From positions 1,079,249-1,143,248 of the forward strand of contig CM007315.1 of the NCBI GenBank assembly GCA_000333855.2: a stretch of 64,000 nt of DNA, written 5' to 3'. The notes beneath the pieces were generated by a model. That model did no database searches. It had not been told where the DNA came from and was given only the letters and a program-made list of their open reading frames with translations. Below, piece after piece: positions 63,676 through 64,000 of the stretch. This stretch comes from Endotrypanum monterogeii (taxonomy: Eukaryota > Euglenozoa > Kinetoplastea > Trypanosomatida > Trypanosomatidae). Every line of letters starts with the position of its first letter. Position 1 is the stretch's first letter. The translations under genes were made by a program, and so were the position numbers.

Positions 63676-64000
63676 AACGAAACAGTCGAGGTGAAAAGAT
63701 GTACTTTACACGGGGAAGAAGACGACAGCTAAAAACAAAATGAGAGAAGAAGAGGCTTCACCGTTGACGTCGTTGTCGTTTTTTTTTTTTTCAGGGAAGG
63801 GAGAGAGGGAGGGAGGGGGAAAATCGTTTTTGCCAAGGCGGTGCATCCACCCCACGTGTGCATCAGAAGAAAAAATCAATCACATCAAAACAATAAGCAG
63901 AAGAGAAAAACAAAATACAGCGGGAGAGAGAAAAGGAGGAGGTGAATGATGAGATAGAGAGAAACGAGGCGTATACATGAACCAGCGTTTTGGGTGCTGA
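63676..64000. other. Region upstream of the hinge protein gene
   Basis: It includes the leader and pyrimidine tract of the hinge protein gene on the minus strand and purine-rich low-complexity sequence. The window ends here without another gene. Confidence 0.6.

Overview
This window looks like nuclear DNA of a trypanosomatid (kinetoplastid protist). All supported protein genes lie on the minus strand and none is interrupted by a recognisable intron. Most have a pyrimidine-rich tract and an AG dinucleotide shortly before the start codon, the signature of trans-splicing in a polycistronic unit. Intergenic DNA is full of A-runs, (TA)n, (TG/CA)n and purine-rich stretches. Species cannot be fixed from sequence alone. 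Coordinates rise against transcription, so the high-numbered genes are transcribed first.

In transcription order: a 70-aa mitochondrial complex III hinge protein (63463-63675); three large paralogues that appear to carry two pleckstrin-homology-like domains and a long disordered C-terminus (57641-60862, 53205-55886, 47653-49989); an 807-aa type I membrane protein with nidogen-like, PSI and EGF-like regions (43128-45551); three tandem, diverged mitochondrial [2Fe-2S] ferredoxins (40310-40861, 38496-38933, 36370-36858); a uridine kinase (35209-35841); two class 3 lipases on a 2.2-kb tandem duplication (31181-33381 and 27975-30172); a decayed pseudogene (25340-26010) of the intact small PH-like gene that follows (22737-23435); an orphan 204-aa protein (15719-16333); a 1194-aa distant member of the two-PH-domain family (4526-8110); and a CDF zinc transporter (673-1992).

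The recurrent theme is local gene duplication at different ages. The PH-like family has four large or small intact diverged members besides one more distant member and a pseudogene; the ferredoxins are an old triplication; the lipases are a recent duplication whose copies differ in tight clusters of changes. A separate near-identical 446-bp repeat occurs twice, 20.5 kb apart, in the same orientation and each time downstream of a stop codon, which suggests a dispersed 3'-UTR element. Two gene-poor stretches (8111-15718 and 16334-22736) contain mostly simple repeats with a few non-repetitive islands that could not be assigned.

Start codons were chosen by three criteria: a real ATG, agreement with paralogues, and position just downstream of a pyrimidine tract plus AG. 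Several open frames extend upstream of the chosen start, but those extensions run through the pyrimidine tract itself and should not be in the mRNA.
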